In this document: piece by piece, positions 6,562-13,949 of the stretch
Layout: the number at the start of each line of letters is the position of its first letter
How positions within the stretch are numbered: the first letter of the stretch is position 1
Source: a virus
Length of the DNA stretch: 38,163 nucleotides
Virus record (IMG/VR): IMGVR_UViG_3300049006_000005
Span: 1-38,163 of that record
Reading direction: 5' to 3' (one strand)
Position numbers and translations under genes: made by a program
Notes under the pieces: generated by a model
Seen by the model: the letters and a program-made list of their open reading frames with translations, nothing else
What the model was told of the DNA's origin: nothing
The model's database searches: none

Positions 6562-6716
6562 TGATCCGGCTCGGAACTGCCATCCTCGCCGCCGTGCTGG
6601 CCGTGAGCGCGCTCGCGTGCGCCAACTGGAAGGCGCCCCACAACCCGACCCCGTCGCCGGTCACGTCGCACACACCGCACGCCTACGACACGCCTACGCC
6701 TACCCGTACCGGGTAG
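6561..6716 (+). CDS. Small lipoprotein-like protein
   Basis: Encodes 51 residues: a signal-like N-terminus (MIRLGTAILAAVLAVSALAC) with a cysteine at residue 20 that could be lipidated (SALAC is an imperfect lipobox because -3 is Ala), then a short Pro/Thr-rich tail (NPTPSPVTSHTPHAYD). It would be exported and tethered outside the membrane. Phage lipoproteins of this size often block superinfection; that role is inferred, not shown. It follows a coupled membrane micro-protein. Confidence 0.65.
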   Translation: MIRLGTAILAAVLAVSALACANWKAPHNPTPSPVTSHTPHAYDTPTPTRTG

Positions 6717-6719
6717 ACC

Positions 6720-6731
6720 TACCATCGGAAC
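6720..6731 (+). promoter_or_regulatory. Possible promoter (-10 TACCAT)
   Basis: TACCAT (6720-6725) lies 6 bases before an ATG at 6732, the same spacing as the leaderless promoters at 311 and 38040. It would drive the basic protein at 6783. No clear -35. Confidence 0.3.
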
Positions 6732-6782
6732 ATGCACCGGCCGGTGTCGTACCCGGCCGGTGTCCGATGCCGGGAGGTGGCC

Positions 6783-6923
6783 GTGCCGTTCCGATCGAAG
6801 AGGCAGTGGCGCTGGGCGTTTGCTACCCATAAGTCGTTCGCTCGGCGATGGGCGCACGAAACGCCCGGTGGCAAGGGCGCCCGGTACCGGCGACTGCCGA
6901 GCAGGAAGCGCAGCCGCGGGTAG
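6783..6923 (+). CDS. Small conserved-type basic phage protein
   Basis: Encodes 46 residues from GTG 6783 behind CGGGAGGTGG. The opening PFRSKRQWRWAFATHKSFARRWAHETP matches a short phage protein pattern I know from many genomes (MPFKSKAQ.RWAFA...W...TP), with no assigned function. Translation could also begin in frame at ATG 6732, giving 63 residues. It is very rich in Arg and Trp and probably binds nucleic acid or protein partners (inference). Confidence 0.65.
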   Translation: MPFRSKRQWRWAFATHKSFARRWAHETPGGKGARYRRLPSRKRSRG

Positions 6924-6932
6924 CCTGCCCGC
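6921..6932 (+). promoter_or_regulatory. Possible leaderless promoter of the secreted protein
   Basis: TAGCCT (6921-6926) is followed by six bases and the ATG at 6933. There is no Shine-Dalgarno sequence directly before this ATG, so the mRNA may start at the start codon. Confidence 0.4.
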
Positions 6933-7901
6933 ATGAGGACATCACTCGCCGTACTGACGGCTGGCCTGATCGCACCGCTCGCGCTCGTCCTACCGGGCAC
7001 GGCAGCGGCAGCCACCTGCACCACGACCGCACACACCACGACCGCCGGGATCCTGACGACCGTTGACGGAGAGGTCGCCGGACCGCCGTCGGCCGGCAAG
7101 GCCACGCTCGAGGCGGACGGCGTCGTCACTGCACTGCCGGACGCGACTTCGAAGGTCCAGTGGCTCGTGGCCCCGGCCGCCGGGACGAAGCTGGCCGACG
7201 TCGCCGACCTCCGCATCCGGATGCGCAACGAGATCCCGGGCAACTCCTACACCGCCAGCGTGCAACTCCAGATCGACCCCGACCCGACCGACGTGACCGC
7301 AGGCGCACCGCACTTCACCACGCTGGTGTGGGAGGCGTACAAAAACGGCTACGGCGCTATCTCCGGCTTCCGGACCTACGACGTCGACGAGCCGAGCAGC
7401 GACTGGTGGAGCACCAAGGCGCTGCCGTTCGTGCCCTCGACCGTCCCGGCCGGCGCGCAGGTGACCAACCCGTTCTCGGCCTACCTCACCGCGTACCCCA
7501 AGGCCACCGTGCTCGCCTACGGCTGGAACATCGGCAAGGGCAGCGCCGGACTGAAGACGACCGTGGCCGAGCTGAAGTTCGCCACGACCGCCGGGTGCGT
7601 CCGCCATACCTGGGCCAAGCCGACCACTCCGCCGCCCGCGCCGGCCTACACCGGACCGGCGAAGCGACGCACCGCGCCGATCGAGGGTGGCCGCACTTGG
7701 GACCACGGGAACGTCGGCTGGGTCAAGCCGGTGCACACCAACTTCGAGGCTGAGCTCGTCGGTGGCTACACCAACGTGGCACCGGCCGGGACCGCGGCGC
7801 GTAAGGCGCAGACGAAGGCGCTGTTCGATCGCAACCTGTCGCACCGGTACGCGAGCGGCGCGCCCAAGCAGCCGCTGATCTACCTGCCCGCTACTCTCTG
7901 A
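6933..7901 (+). CDS. Secreted protein of unknown function
   Basis: Encodes 322 residues. A clear Sec signal peptide (MRTSLAVLTAGLIAPLALV, cleavage after about residue 25 at TAAAA) leads a beta-rich domain (residues about 30-225) with two cysteines (TCTTT and GCVRH) that could form a disulfide. A Pro-rich linker (TTPPPAPAYTG) joins a basic C-terminal segment ending YLPATL. I see no peptidase, amidase, lysozyme or hydrolase motif. It sits alone between the small membrane genes and the late promoters. It may alter the host surface or act outside the cell (inference); an unfamiliar wall-active protein is not excluded. Confidence 0.75.
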   Translation: MRTSLAVLTAGLIAPLALVLPGTAAAATCTTTAHTTTAGILTTVDGEVAGPPSAGKATLEADGVVTALPDATSKVQWLVAPAAGTKLADVADLRIRMRNEIPGNSYTASVQLQIDPDPTDVTAGAPHFTTLVWEAYKNGYGAISGFRTYDVDEPSSDWWSTKALPFVPSTVPAGAQVTNPFSAYLTAYPKATVLAYGWNIGKGSAGLKTTVAELKFATTAGCVRHTWAKPTTPPPAPAYTGPAKRRTAPIEGGRTWDHGNVGWVKPVHTNFEAELVGGYTNVAPAGTAARKAQTKALFDRNLSHRYASGAPKQPLIYLPATL

Positions 7902-7903
7902 TC
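7890..7903 (+). promoter_or_regulatory. Tandem late promoter, copy 1
   Basis: The 14-mer GCTACTCTCTGATC is repeated exactly at 7945-7958. It contains a -10-like TACTCT. This copy overlaps the last codons of the secreted-protein gene. A repeated element just ahead of the terminase operon suggests late promoters. Confidence 0.5.
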
Positions 7904-7944
7904 ATCCCATTGAACAGCCACGGCCTGCGCCTGTCGCGGTGAGG

Positions 7945-7958
7945 GCTACTCTCTGATC
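7945..7958 (+). promoter_or_regulatory. Tandem late promoter, copy 2
   Basis: Exact repeat of 7890-7903, 55 bp downstream, with the -10-like TACTCT. The following GATCGTTCGATC is a small palindrome. Transcription from here would reach the terminator at 7974 after only about 50 bases. Confidence 0.5.
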
Positions 7959-7973
7959 GTTCGATCGGAACCG

Positions 7974-8007
7974 AGGGGCACCACAGTCGCCGGACTGTGG
8001 TGCCCCT
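7974..8007 (+). terminator. Strong terminator in the late leader
   Basis: Perfect 15-bp stem (AGGGGCACCACAGTC / GACTGTGGTGCCCCT) with loop GCCG, then TTTCCC. It lies between the tandem promoters and the terminase genes, so late transcription must read through it or start after it. An inverted repeat ACCCGT-G-ACGGGT follows at 8028-8040. Confidence 0.85.
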
Positions 8008-8065
8008 TTCCCGTATCGTGGTGTCGTACCCGTGACGGGTGCCGCTCGTGATGAGGGGATGAGGG

Positions 8066-8485
8066 ATGGATAAGCCGATCCAGGATCGTGCGAAGTCGAT
8101 CGACATCGCACAGCACGTATTCGAACTGCGCGTCGCCGGTAACTCCATGCCGGACGTGGCCGCGAAACTCGATACGTCGGTCAACAACTGCTACCGCGCG
8201 TTCGACTACTGGGTTCGCCACCTCGTCACGCCGAAGGCCGAAGAGGCACGCACGTACGAGCTCGCTGTCCTCGACCGGCTCATGCTCGCCCTGAAGAAAG
8301 GCATCGAGGCCGGCGACGTTAAGGCCGTCCGCACCGCGGTCGGCATCAGCGCGCGCCGCTCGGAGCTGCTCGGCCTCGACATGCCCAAGCAGGTCCAGGT
8401 CCGGGTGCAGACCGTCGATGCGGTCGACGACGAGATCATGCGGCTCACGGCCGAGATGGCCGGGCCGAAAGTGATCGACGCGTGA
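8066..8485 (+). CDS. Terminase small subunit (probable)
   Basis: Encodes 139 residues from an ATG behind GATGAGGGG. An N-terminal helix-turn-helix (residues about 15-50: FELRVAGNSMPDVAAKL, SVNNCYRAFDYWV) is followed by helices typical of an oligomerisation region. Small terminases bind the packaging site and load DNA onto the large subunit. The assignment rests on the fold and on position just before the large subunit; sequence alone does not separate it from other HTH proteins. Confidence 0.7.
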   Translation: MDKPIQDRAKSIDIAQHVFELRVAGNSMPDVAAKLDTSVNNCYRAFDYWVRHLVTPKAEEARTYELAVLDRLMLALKKGIEAGDVKAVRTAVGISARRSELLGLDMPKQVQVRVQTVDAVDDEIMRLTAEMAGPKVIDA

Positions 8486-8556
8486 TGCCATGGCGCGGCC
8501 GGGCGCTGTTGCTCATCGTGCTGCTCGACTGCCTGCTCACGGCCTTCGCGCTCTGA
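8485..8556 (+). CDS. 23-residue membrane micro-protein between terminase genes
   Basis: Encodes MPWRGRALLLIVLLDCLLTAFAL: a basic start and one hydrophobic helix. It begins in a TGATG overlap with the small terminase and ends in a TGATG overlap with the large terminase, so it exactly fills the gap and is probably translated by coupling. Without it the two terminase genes would be 70 bp apart. Function unknown; it could also act only as a coupling ORF. Confidence 0.6.
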   Translation: MPWRGRALLLIVLLDCLLTAFAL

Positions 8557-10118
8557 TGCTGCCGTCCCCGATCTTTGACGAGCTCGATGCGCTGCCCGAC
8601 CTCGTCCGGCAACATCTCGGCGACCGCCGGACCGCGCGCATCGGCGCTACCCGCAACAACCCGTTGCTGTTCGCGTTCATCTACCTGCGTCCGCATCTGC
8701 GCGACCACGCCGGCCAGCTGTCGCTCTCGGCCTTCCACCTCGACATGGCGGAGTTCGCCCGGGGATGGACGGCACCGGTCGACGAGCCCGGCAGCGCGCG
8801 GTCCGCGTGGATCGCGCCGCGCGGATGCGGCAAGTCGACGTGGCTGTTCCTGGTGCTGCCGATGTGGGCGGCTGCGCACGGCCACAAGAAGTTCGCCGCA
8901 GCGTTCGCGCACTCGGGACCGCAGGCCGAGCAGCACCTCTCGACGTTCCGCAACGAGTTGGACAACAACCCGTTGCTGCGTTCGGACTACCCGGATTTGT
9001 GCCTACCAAAGACGCGCGACCGCGGCCTGACGGTGGCCGACACGAACAAGCAGATGACTCGGCGCAACGGCTTCACGTTCGTCGCTCGAGGCATCGACGA
9101 AGGCGTGCTCGGCATGAAGGTCGAGAGCGTCCGCCCGGACCTGATCATCCTCGACGACATCGAGCCGGACGAGGCCAGCTACTCCCTCTACCAGGTAGGC
9201 AAGCGGCGCGGCACACTGCTCGACGCCGTGCTTCCGATCAACGTCCGGGCGCACGTCGTGCTGGCCGGCACGACCACGATCGCCGACGGCATCGTGCACC
9301 AGCTGGTGAAGCACGCGCTCGGCGAGGATGCCGAGGACGGCGACAACGAATGGATCGAGGCCGAGCGGTTCTCGATCCACTACTACCCGGCCATCGTCGA
9401 GCAGGCTGACGGAACTGAGACGTCGCTGTGGCCGGAGAAGTGGTCGCTCGATTACCTGTTGTCGATCCGGCATACCCGGACGTTCGCGAAGAACATGGAC
9501 AACAAGCCGGTTGCGACCGATGGCGCGTACTGGGAAGACGCCGACCTGCATGACGCCGGCGACCTGGTGACCACCCGGCGGATGCTGTCGCTCGACCCTG
9601 CGACCACGACCAAGCAGACCAGCGACTACACCGGCGCGGCCACCCTCGGACTGGTGCCTCCCGTGTACCTGACGGACGAGCGTGGTGTGCGCAGGCTGGT
9701 CGCTCCGGCGCGAGCGGTCGTCGAGCGCACGTGGCGGTTGCGTGTGGTCGGCGAGACGCTGCGGCAATGGGTGCTCGCGCAGCTGGCCGCGGATCCCGGC
9801 ATCACGGTCGTACTGGTGGAGACCAACCAGGGCGGCGAGCACTGGCACACGATCCTCCATGACCTCCCGGTCCGGCTGGTCACCGTGCACCAGACCGAGC
9901 CGAAAGAGGTCCGCGCCGGACGGTTGCTGTCCGGGTGCCAGCGCAGGGTGGTGCTGTTCCGCGGCCGGCAGAAGGCGTTCCGGGACGAGGCGCTCGCGTT
10001 CCCGAACGTGACGCATGATGACGTGATCGACGCCGTCGGCTCCGGTGTGCACCGGATGCTCGGCAGCGGCAAGCGCAAGAGTGACGCGACCGGGACCACG
10101 CTCGCCTACGCCGGATAG
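8556..10118 (+). CDS. Terminase large subunit
   Basis: Encodes 520 residues from ATG 8556 (TGATG). The ATPase has Walker A APRGCGKST (87-95), Walker B PDLIILDDIEPDE (D200, D201, E203) and coupling motif LAGTTTIA. The C-terminal RNase H-like nuclease shows SLDPATT, VVLVETNQGG and THDDVIDAVG acidic motifs. It cuts concatemeric DNA and pumps it into the prohead through the portal. The length is normal. In-frame codons exist upstream to 8490 but would bury the coupled start. Confidence 0.95.
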   Translation: MLPSPIFDELDALPDLVRQHLGDRRTARIGATRNNPLLFAFIYLRPHLRDHAGQLSLSAFHLDMAEFARGWTAPVDEPGSARSAWIAPRGCGKSTWLFLVLPMWAAAHGHKKFAAAFAHSGPQAEQHLSTFRNELDNNPLLRSDYPDLCLPKTRDRGLTVADTNKQMTRRNGFTFVARGIDEGVLGMKVESVRPDLIILDDIEPDEASYSLYQVGKRRGTLLDAVLPINVRAHVVLAGTTTIADGIVHQLVKHALGEDAEDGDNEWIEAERFSIHYYPAIVEQADGTETSLWPEKWSLDYLLSIRHTRTFAKNMDNKPVATDGAYWEDADLHDAGDLVTTRRMLSLDPATTTKQTSDYTGAATLGLVPPVYLTDERGVRRLVAPARAVVERTWRLRVVGETLRQWVLAQLAADPGITVVLVETNQGGEHWHTILHDLPVRLVTVHQTEPKEVRAGRLLSGCQRRVVLFRGRQKAFRDEALAFPNVTHDDVIDAVGSGVHRMLGSGKRKSDATGTTLAYAG

Positions 10119-10131
10119 AGGACGTCTGACC

Positions 10132-11655
10132 GTGATGGACTATCGAGTGGCAGCACTGGGCGAGATCCGCGAGTGCGCGCCACAGTACGAACTTGCGTGG
10201 GCGTACGCCGACGGGAAGCGCCACGAGGTATTCGCCAACCCGACCGTGGCTCGTGCGCTCCGGAACGCCGGTGTGCACTTCAAAGTCAACGTCGCCCGGC
10301 GCCCGATCGACGCCGTGCTCGACCGGCTGTCGGTCGCCGCGGTCACGGTGGTGGAGGACGAGCCGGCCGAGGACGGGGATCCGACACCGGATACTGCGGG
10401 CGGCACCATGACCGACCTCGTTGAGGACGTGTGGCGTCAGAACGAGCTCGATCTCGAATGGCCGGACGCGATGCGCAAGGCACTCAGCTACGGCGACGGG
10501 TACCTGTTCGTGTCGCCCGGTGAAGAGGACGGCACGGTCGAGCTGTTCTTCAATGAGCCGACCACGAGCCGCATGTTCTATGATCCCGAGTCGCCGCGCC
10601 GGAAGATGTTCTACGCCCGCGCGTGGGACGAGGGGGAGCGCACCCGGCTGACGATCTACTTCCCCGACCGGACCGAGCGGTGGGTCACCGCGGCCGGATC
10701 CCGCGGCGACAAGCCGGGCGACTTCCTGCCGTACGAGGACGACGCCGACGAGGACGACACCCGCGACGAGAAGCACGTCGAGCCGAATCCGCTCGGTGTG
10801 GTCCCCGCCTTTCACCTCCGGCCCAACGGCCGCCCGTACGGCCGGCCGGAGCACGAGGACGTGTACGGCGCGCAGGATGCCATCACCAAACTGCTCGCCA
10901 CCCTGATGTCCACCGTCGACTACCACGGTGCGCCACAGCGATATGCGCTCACCGGGCGCCGGAGCACGGACGACGTCTCAGACGTGTTCGATATCGACGA
11001 CGACGACACGGTTGCGCCGAGCTCGGAGATCAGCAACCTCAAGTCCGGACCGGGCGAACTGTGGCTGCTCAAGAACGTCGACCAGATCGGGCAGCTCGCA
11101 CCCGCCGATGTCGACGCGTTCATGAAGCCGGTGCAGATGTACATCCGCTTCGTCGCCGCACTGACCGCGACGCCGATCCGGTACTTCGAGCCGACTGCCG
11201 TCATGCCGTCCGGTGCGGCGGCCGACGCCGACGAGGGTCCATTGCTCAAGAAGTGCGAGACGCACGAGAAAGAATTCGGCGGCACCCTGCAAGACGCGCT
11301 CGAGTACGCGATGCGGATCCTCGGCTACGACGTCGAGGTGAGCATTCGCTGGGAGCCCGGCCAGTCCGTGACCGACCTCGACGGCTGGCAGGCGGTGAAC
11401 GAAAAGATCAAGGCCGGTGTCCCGGTGCGTCAGGCCCTGATCGAGGCCGGCTACTCGGCCGAGCAGGTCGACTCGTGGCTCTACGACCACAACGAGGACG
11501 ACATGCGCCGGCGCATCGACGTCCTCGTGCAACTCGGGGCGGCCGTCCAGTCGCTCGGCGCGGGCGTGGCACTCGGCGTGCTCACGGCCGACAACGTCAG
11601 CGAGGTCATCGCGTCGGTCATGCCGGACGTCGGCGACGAGGACGTGACGCCGTGA
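10132..11655 (+). CDS. Portal protein (SPP1 gp6-like)
   Basis: Encodes 507 residues. GTG 10132 is 8 bp after ATAGAGGAC (10115-10123); the adjacent ATG 10135 is equally possible. It forms the twelve-subunit ring through which DNA enters and leaves the head. Support comes from position between terminase and MuF, from length, and from portal-like segments (GVVPAFHLRPNGRPYGRPE, followed later by ALTATPIRYFEPT). The acidic stretch DDADEDDTRDE lies in the wing region. It overlaps the next gene by GTGA. Confidence 0.9.
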   Translation: MMDYRVAALGEIRECAPQYELAWAYADGKRHEVFANPTVARALRNAGVHFKVNVARRPIDAVLDRLSVAAVTVVEDEPAEDGDPTPDTAGGTMTDLVEDVWRQNELDLEWPDAMRKALSYGDGYLFVSPGEEDGTVELFFNEPTTSRMFYDPESPRRKMFYARAWDEGERTRLTIYFPDRTERWVTAAGSRGDKPGDFLPYEDDADEDDTRDEKHVEPNPLGVVPAFHLRPNGRPYGRPEHEDVYGAQDAITKLLATLMSTVDYHGAPQRYALTGRRSTDDVSDVFDIDDDDTVAPSSEISNLKSGPGELWLLKNVDQIGQLAPADVDAFMKPVQMYIRFVAALTATPIRYFEPTAVMPSGAAADADEGPLLKKCETHEKEFGGTLQDALEYAMRILGYDVEVSIRWEPGQSVTDLDGWQAVNEKIKAGVPVRQALIEAGYSAEQVDSWLYDHNEDDMRRRIDVLVQLGAAVQSLGAGVALGVLTADNVSEVIASVMPDVGDEDVTP

Positions 11656-11834
11656 GCGACCGCCCGGATCCTCCGAAGCTCGGCCGCGCGATCGTGCAGA
11701 TCGAGGCCCGCGGCAACCGTGCGCAGGAGTTCGAATTCCTCGTCTCCACTCAGCCCGAGCTCGATCGGCCGACCGTGATTGCCCTGTTCGAGAACGTGCT
11801 CGCGCAGCTGCGCGCCGAGGAAGGCAAATCATGA
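11652..11834 (+). CDS. Small head-region protein
   Basis: Encodes 60 residues from GTG 11652, coupled on both sides (GTGA before, ATGA after). Sequence: VSDRPDPPKLGRAIVQI ... FENVLAQLRAEEGKS, a mixed alpha/beta hydrophilic protein. Not recognised. Its position between portal and MuF suggests a minor head or assembly role. Confidence 0.65.
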   Translation: MSDRPDPPKLGRAIVQIEARGNRAQEFEFLVSTQPELDRPTVIALFENVLAQLRAEEGKS

Positions 11835-12106
11835 TCCCGGGCGTGATGCTGCAAGACCTGATCGGCAAAGACGTCGAGGTGTGGGTTCGCGGTGGACGGC
11901 CGGACGGCCCGACGTTCGGCGGCACGCTGCAACAGGCCATTGTCCAGGCCGACGCAGGCCAGCCATCCGGCGCGGCCGACGAGGAGGAGGCGACGGACCT
12001 GTTCCGCGGTGCGCCGGTCGTCTTCCTGATCCTCCGCGACGGCCGGAACATCGAGGTCCGGATACCGGGCGAGCACGTGACTGCCGTCGTGAGCGCCCAT
12101 GGCTGA
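11831..12106 (+). CDS. Small head-region protein
   Basis: Encodes 91 residues (MIPGVMLQDLIGKDVEVWVRG ...). A beta-rich protein with an acidic insert (GAADEEEATDLF) and a C-terminal strand pair (NIEVRIPGEHVTAVV), resembling small Sm-like barrels. It overlaps its neighbours by 4 and 8 bases. Function unknown. Confidence 0.65.
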   Translation: MIPGVMLQDLIGKDVEVWVRGGRPDGPTFGGTLQQAIVQADAGQPSGAADEEEATDLFRGAPVVFLILRDGRNIEVRIPGEHVTAVVSAHG

Positions 12107-13103
12107 TCTCGAATCGCTCGTGGCGGAGGCTGATGCGTTGCTCGACATCGAGCAGACGGCGGCCGACCAGGCCAGCGGCATGCTCGATCGGCGGATGGCC
12201 GAGCTCGTCGAGTCGCTCACGGCCGCATGGGTGAAGTTGTACGGCGGTGTCACGGCGCGCGCCACGCGGTCGCTCGATGCGCTGGCCACGTTGCTGTCCG
12301 ACCTGCTCGCCAGGCTCAAGCGGGCGCTGGCCGCCGCGGTCCCGGTTGCCCGGTCGGCGATCCTCGCCGGCGCGCTCGCTGCCGCGCAGCACGGCGTCAC
12401 GGTGGCCGAGGACGCGTTCCCGGTCAGCATCGACGTCAAGGCCGTGTCCGTCCGGTCGGCCGCCGATACCGGCCGGGAAGACGAGGTACAGGCCATCGTC
12501 CGGGCCGGCCGGGAGCGCGCTGCCGCACTGCTCGTGCCCGAGTACGCGACGACGCTGCCGAAGGCACTGACGGCGCTCGCTTCCGGCGGCCAGCGAACCG
12601 CGGCCGAGCTGGCCCGGACCGCGCGCACCGCGGCGAACGAGGCGGCCACGGCGGCGGCCGTCGAGACCGCCCGGGTGAACGGCGTCGGTTTGTTGTGGGT
12701 CGCCGAGCGAGACGCATGCGTGCACTGCCTCGCCTACGCCGGTGAGACGACGAAGCCGGGCGCGCTGTTCCCGAACGATCTGACCTACGGGGATAAGCCG
12801 TTAACTCAGCCGGAGGAAAGGCATAAGGGACTGATCGGTCCGCCGCTGCATCCGAACTGCCGGTGCACGGTGCGGCCGTTCGAGGTCGAGTGGGATCCGG
12901 AGCTACCGGCTGCGCTCAAACGTGAGGCGCGCCGATCGGTCGCGCTCGGCTTCAAGCTCGAGAGTGAGCCGACCGGTGTCCGGCTCCGGGCGGCCGACCG
13001 GTTGTTGTCCTCGGGCAAAGCCGGGCTGCCGAAGACGGTCACGGCTCGGGCGAAGCGCGCGGTTGCCGCAGGACGATTTGCCGATAGGCGGCAAGTCAAA
13101 TGA
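12099..13103 (+). CDS. MuF-like minor head protein
   Basis: Encodes 334 residues. A helical N-terminus is followed by the MuF domain: ERDACVHCLAYAG, the GLIGPPLHPNCRCTV signature, and conserved Cys/His positions (CxxC ... HPNCRC). MuF proteins attach to the inner portal and may be ejected with the DNA. The C-terminal roughly 75 residues are basic (KAGLPKTVTARAKRAVA). No toxin domain is visible at the C-terminus. Confidence 0.88.
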   Translation: MADLESLVAEADALLDIEQTAADQASGMLDRRMAELVESLTAAWVKLYGGVTARATRSLDALATLLSDLLARLKRALAAAVPVARSAILAGALAAAQHGVTVAEDAFPVSIDVKAVSVRSAADTGREDEVQAIVRAGRERAAALLVPEYATTLPKALTALASGGQRTAAELARTARTAANEAATAAAVETARVNGVGLLWVAERDACVHCLAYAGETTKPGALFPNDLTYGDKPLTQPEERHKGLIGPPLHPNCRCTVRPFEVEWDPELPAALKREARRSVALGFKLESEPTGVRLRAADRLLSSGKAGLPKTVTARAKRAVAAGRFADRRQVK

Positions 13104-13121
13104 TGAGAGGACAATTAAGTC

Positions 13122-13760
13122 ATGGCTGACGATGACGACTTCGACGTCGACACCAATGAGGACGTCGACACGAACGAGCCGGACGACGACGGCGAGGGCG
13201 GCGGCAAGAAGGGTGGGCCGTCCGACGACGAGCGCACCCGGATGCGCAACAGCATCAAGGCTGCTCGCCGTGAGCGCGACGAGTTCAAGGGCGAGTTGAG
13301 CAAGATGCGTCGCGAGCTGGCCGAGCTCAAGGCCGGCAAGGGCGACGACAAGAAGGATGACGGCAAGGACGACGCTGCCCGCGACCGCGACGCCGACGAG
13401 CGCGCACACGCCCGGTACCGGCCGTTGCTGATCAAGGCCGAAGCGACCACGGCACTCGTCAAGGCCGGCGCCAAGCCGGACCGTGTCGCCCGGCTGACGA
13501 AGCTGCTCGACGTCGACGAGATCTCGGTCGATGAGAAGGGTGGCGTCGACGGCGACGACCTCGAAGCGGAGGTCGATCGGCTCAAGGAAGAGATGCCCGA
13601 GCTGTTCCGCGGCGACGACGAAGACGACCGGCCGGCGCGCCGGAAGACTCCGACGGGTGGCCGCCGGGATGCCGCGGGCGCCGGTCGCGGGAAGCCGTCC
13701 ACGGGCGGCGCCTCGAAGTCGACGGTGCAGCTGGCGAAGATGCTCACGGGCGGACGCTGA
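13122..13760 (+). CDS. Scaffolding protein
   Basis: Encodes 212 residues after ATGAGAGGAC (13103-13112). Very acidic N-terminus (ADDDDFDVDTNEDVDTNE), a central coiled coil (RRERDEFKGELSKMRRELAE), a charged linker and a basic C-terminus (STVQLAKMLTGGR). Phage scaffolds have this build and lie just before the capsid gene; the basic C-terminus normally contacts the capsid protein. It guides prohead assembly and leaves before packaging. Confidence 0.82.
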   Translation: MADDDDFDVDTNEDVDTNEPDDDGEGGGKKGGPSDDERTRMRNSIKAARRERDEFKGELSKMRRELAELKAGKGDDKKDDGKDDAARDRDADERAHARYRPLLIKAEATTALVKAGAKPDRVARLTKLLDVDEISVDEKGGVDGDDLEAEVDRLKEEMPELFRGDDEDDRPARRKTPTGGRRDAAGAGRGKPSTGGASKSTVQLAKMLTGGR

Positions 13761-13819
13761 CCGAGGTGGCGTTGCTGCTCGTGCTCGTTCTTCTCGCGTG
13801 GGCGGTATTCGGACGTTGA
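13757..13819 (+). CDS. Membrane micro-protein (17-20 residues)
   Basis: Reads (M)TEVALLLVLVLLAWAVFGR if translation starts at CTG 13757 overlapping the scaffold stop (CTGA), or 17 residues from GTG 13766. It is a single hydrophobic helix with a terminal Arg, much like the micro-proteins at 8485 and 6457. Translation is unproven and the CTG start would be unusual. Confidence 0.4.
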   Translation: MTEVALLLVLVLLAWAVFGR

Positions 13820-13825
13820 CACGAT

Positions 13826-13862
13826 CCGGTGCGGCACTCATTCCTTGCGAGTGCCGCACCGG
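13826..13862 (+). terminator. Long hairpin between scaffold and capsid genes
   Basis: Perfect 14-bp stem (CCGGTGCGGCACTC / GAGTGCCGCACCGG) with a 9-base loop. Its arms contain TGCGGCA (13830) and TGCCGCA (13852), the same boxes as the early operators, here 22 bp apart in inverted orientation. A TACGCT -10-like hexamer follows at 13864. It may be a terminator, an operator, or an RNA element tuning capsid expression. Confidence 0.65.
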
Positions 13863-13879
13863 TTACGCTATGCGCGAAG

Positions 13880-13894
13880 TTGCATGTAGCAACC
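13880..13894. repeat. CATGTAGCAACC repeat, copy 2
   Basis: TTGCATGTAGCAACC matches 945-959 at 14 of 15 bases; this copy extends to a small palindrome (GTTGC-ATGTA-GCAAC). It lies in the capsid leader. A further hairpin with GTGATGG / CCATCAC arms follows at about 13907-13933, just before the ribosome site GAAAGG. Confidence 0.4.
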
Positions 13895-13949
13895 GAGCGT
13901 TGCCCGTGATGGGGACGCACGTTCCTCCATCACGAAAGGCGCAACCTCT

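Noticed and set aside
6457-6716. Rz/Rz1-like spanin pair
   Set aside because: A small membrane helix followed by a lipoprotein-like peptide resembles spanins in layout, but there is no coiled-coil periplasmic part and the likely host lacks a Gram-negative outer membrane.
9003-10052. Leftward 349-codon frame over the terminase
   Set aside because: Antisense shadow of a well-supported terminase; low-complexity His/Arg/Asp composition typical of reverse-complement frames.
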